Positions 6,120 through 7,013 of a stretch of 7,013 nucleotides of DNA are shown one piece after another (positions within the stretch are counted from its first letter, which is position 1; each line of letters starts with the position of its first letter). Where the stretch lies: the NCBI GenBank assembly GCA_955652075.1, contig CATPAS010000243.1, positions 1 to 7,013 on the forward strand. Direction: 5' to 3'. The notes under the pieces are model-generated. The model was not told where the DNA came from and made no database searches. It saw only the letters and a program-made list of their open reading frames with translations. The DNA is from an uncultured Gaiellaceae bacterium. Lineage in GTDB: Bacteria > Actinomycetota > Thermoleophilia > Gaiellales > Gaiellaceae. A program made the position numbers and the translations under genes.

Positions 6120-6437
6120 GTGGCGGAAGGGTCACATCCCGAATGGGAAACCAAGGAGACACGAGATCTGCTGAAGACGATCGCCTCGCTCCGGAACGTC
6201 GACGAGGCGGGACGGTTCCTCCGCGACCTGTGCACGCTCTCGGAGCTCGAGGCGATGACGCACCGCTGGCAGGCGGCGCAACTGGTCGATCGCGGGCTGC
6301 CGTACCACGAGGTGAGCAAGAGAACGGGCGCATCGACGACAACCGTGACGCGGGTGGCGCACTGGCTGCGCCACGGCGAGGGCGGCTACCGGCTGATGCT
6401 CGACCGGCGGGGTCGTCGGCTCGCGCGGACCGCCTGA
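6120..6437 (+). CDS. yerC: YerC/YecD-family (TrpR-superfamily) regulator, probable histidine gene repressor
   Basis: This 105-residue protein matches the small YerC/YecD family of TrpR-like DNA-binding proteins. Diagnostic stretches are FLRDLCTLSELEAMTHRW (33-50), the helix-turn-helix GLPYHEVSKRTGASTTTVTRV (59-79), and the ending WLRHGEGGYRLMLDR. Length is normal for the family (about 100). Members of this family have been predicted to regulate histidine genes in Firmicutes under the name HisR. The context supports the same role: the gene runs divergently from hisA, overlaps hisG by four bases, and has an AT-rich palindrome in front of it. The likely arrangement is a repressor that controls itself, hisG and hisA from one site. 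The effector (histidine or an intermediate) cannot be read from the sequence. The GTG start has GGGAG upstream. Family assignment is firm; the regulatory target is inference. Confidence 0.85.
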   Translation: MAEGSHPEWETKETRDLLKTIASLRNVDEAGRFLRDLCTLSELEAMTHRWQAAQLVDRGLPYHEVSKRTGASTTTVTRVAHWLRHGEGGYRLMLDRRGRRLARTA

Positions 6438-7013
6438 CGATCGCGATCCCCGCCAAGGGACGGTTGCGCGAGCCTTCCGTCGCGCTCTTGGAAGACGCAG
6501 GGCTCGGGCCGGAGCAGCCTGGCGAGCGCGCGCTGGCCTTCCCCTGCCGTAACGCCCCGGTGGACGTGCTGCTCGTGCGCGCGGCGGACGTGCCCGAGTA
6601 CGTGCAGGACGGAGTCGTCGACTGCGGCATCACGGGAGCCGACCTCGTGCGCGAGCGTGACGCCGACGTGGAGGAGCTGCTCCGTCTCGGGTTCGGCGCC
6701 TGCACGCTCGAAGCCGCTGTGCCCGAGGAGTCGCCCGCGCGTGCGCTGGCCGATCTCAGCGGCCTGCGTGCTGCGACGGTCTATCCGCATCTTGCGAGCA
6801 CGACTCTGCGCGAGCACGGCGTCGAGGTCGAGCTCGTGGAGATCACCGGTTCCGTCGAGGTGGCTCCCCGGCTCAAGCTGGCCGATGCGATTGTCGACCT
6901 CGTCTCGAGCGGCAACACCCTGCGAACGAACGGACTGCGTTCGCTCGGCGTGCTCTTCTCGTCCGAGGCGACGCTTATCGCCCGGCCGAACGGCGGCGAC
7001 GACCGTGCTCATC
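6434..7013 (+). CDS. hisG: HisG, ATP phosphoribosyltransferase (3' end outside window), probable CTG start
   Basis: HisG joins ATP and PRPP to form phosphoribosyl-ATP, the committed and usually feedback-controlled step of histidine synthesis. The frame shows TIAIPAKGRL near the N-terminus, VDVLLVRAADVPEYV, VVDCGITGADLV, LGFGACTLEAAVP, TVYPHLASTTL, ITGSVEVAPRLKLADAIVDL, and the PRPP-binding stretch DLVSSGNTL at 155-163. The window holds 193 residues and ends inside the gene, so I cannot tell whether it is the short form (about 210 residues, needing HisZ) or the long form with a C-terminal regulatory domain. No ATG, GTG or TTG lies just upstream in frame, and the first one downstream, TTG at 6464, would remove the conserved AIPAKGR strand. 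CTG at 6434, overlapping the regulator stop as CTGA, is therefore the best start. No strong ribosome-binding site is seen; translation is probably coupled to the regulator gene. Confidence 0.92.
   Translation, partial: MTIAIPAKGRLREPSVALLEDAGLGPEQPGERALAFPCRNAPVDVLLVRAADVPEYVQDGVVDCGITGADLVRERDADVEELLRLGFGACTLEAAVPEESPARALADLSGLRAATVYPHLASTTLREHGVEVELVEITGSVEVAPRLKLADAIVDLVSSGNTLRTNGLRSLGVLFSSEATLIARPNGGDDRAH

Noticed and set aside
6386..7012. A 208-codon open frame on the - strand opposite hisG
   Set aside because: The + strand encodes an unmistakable HisG; the opposite frame shows no family features.

Overview
This is a GC-rich chromosomal window carrying two amino-acid biosynthesis clusters. 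The left three quarters (1-5195, + strand) is the end of an arginine operon: argJ (3' part only), argB, argD, argR, argG and argH. The right quarter holds histidine genes. hisA lies on the - strand (5360-6073). Divergently from it run a YerC/YecD-type (TrpR-superfamily) regulator gene (6120-6437) and hisG (from 6434, cut by the window end). The argJ-B-D-R-G-H order resembles the actinobacterial argCJBDFRGH cluster. The HisA-type rather than PriA-type isomerase and the YerC-like regulator argue against Mycobacterium or Streptomyces relatives. A deep-branching, high-GC Actinomycetota lineage (for example Thermoleophilia or Rubrobacteria) is my best guess, but it is inference.

Region by region: 1-5195 is a tightly packed operon in which every stop codon overlaps the next start by exactly four bases (GTGA or ATGA). 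It supplies acetyl-group recycling (ArgJ), acetylglutamate phosphorylation (ArgB), acetylornithine transamination (ArgD), the arginine repressor (ArgR), and the two last steps from citrulline to arginine (ArgG, ArgH). Ornithine carbamoyltransferase (argF), which would make the citrulline, is missing from its usual place between argD and argR. ArgB and ArgH are both shorter than usual for their families. ArgB has no N-terminal extension and has lost a segment just before its C-terminus.

The gap between the convergent argH and hisA genes (5196-5359) is filled almost completely by four back-to-back 40-bp repeats, each built around the odd-length palindrome AGGGAC-N-GTCCCT.

The gap between hisA and the YerC-like gene (6074-6119) is short. 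It contains a conspicuously AT-rich imperfect palindrome, TTAGTATGCTAA, one base from the hisA start codon. Its position suggests an operator for the YerC-like regulator, which would let that protein control hisA, itself and hisG together. hisG appears to start at a CTG codon that overlaps the regulator's stop codon.

I see no mobile-element genes, defence system, RNA gene or CRISPR array. The parts most worth a second look are the 40-bp palindrome array, the candidate histidine operator, the compact ArgB and the CTG start of hisG.
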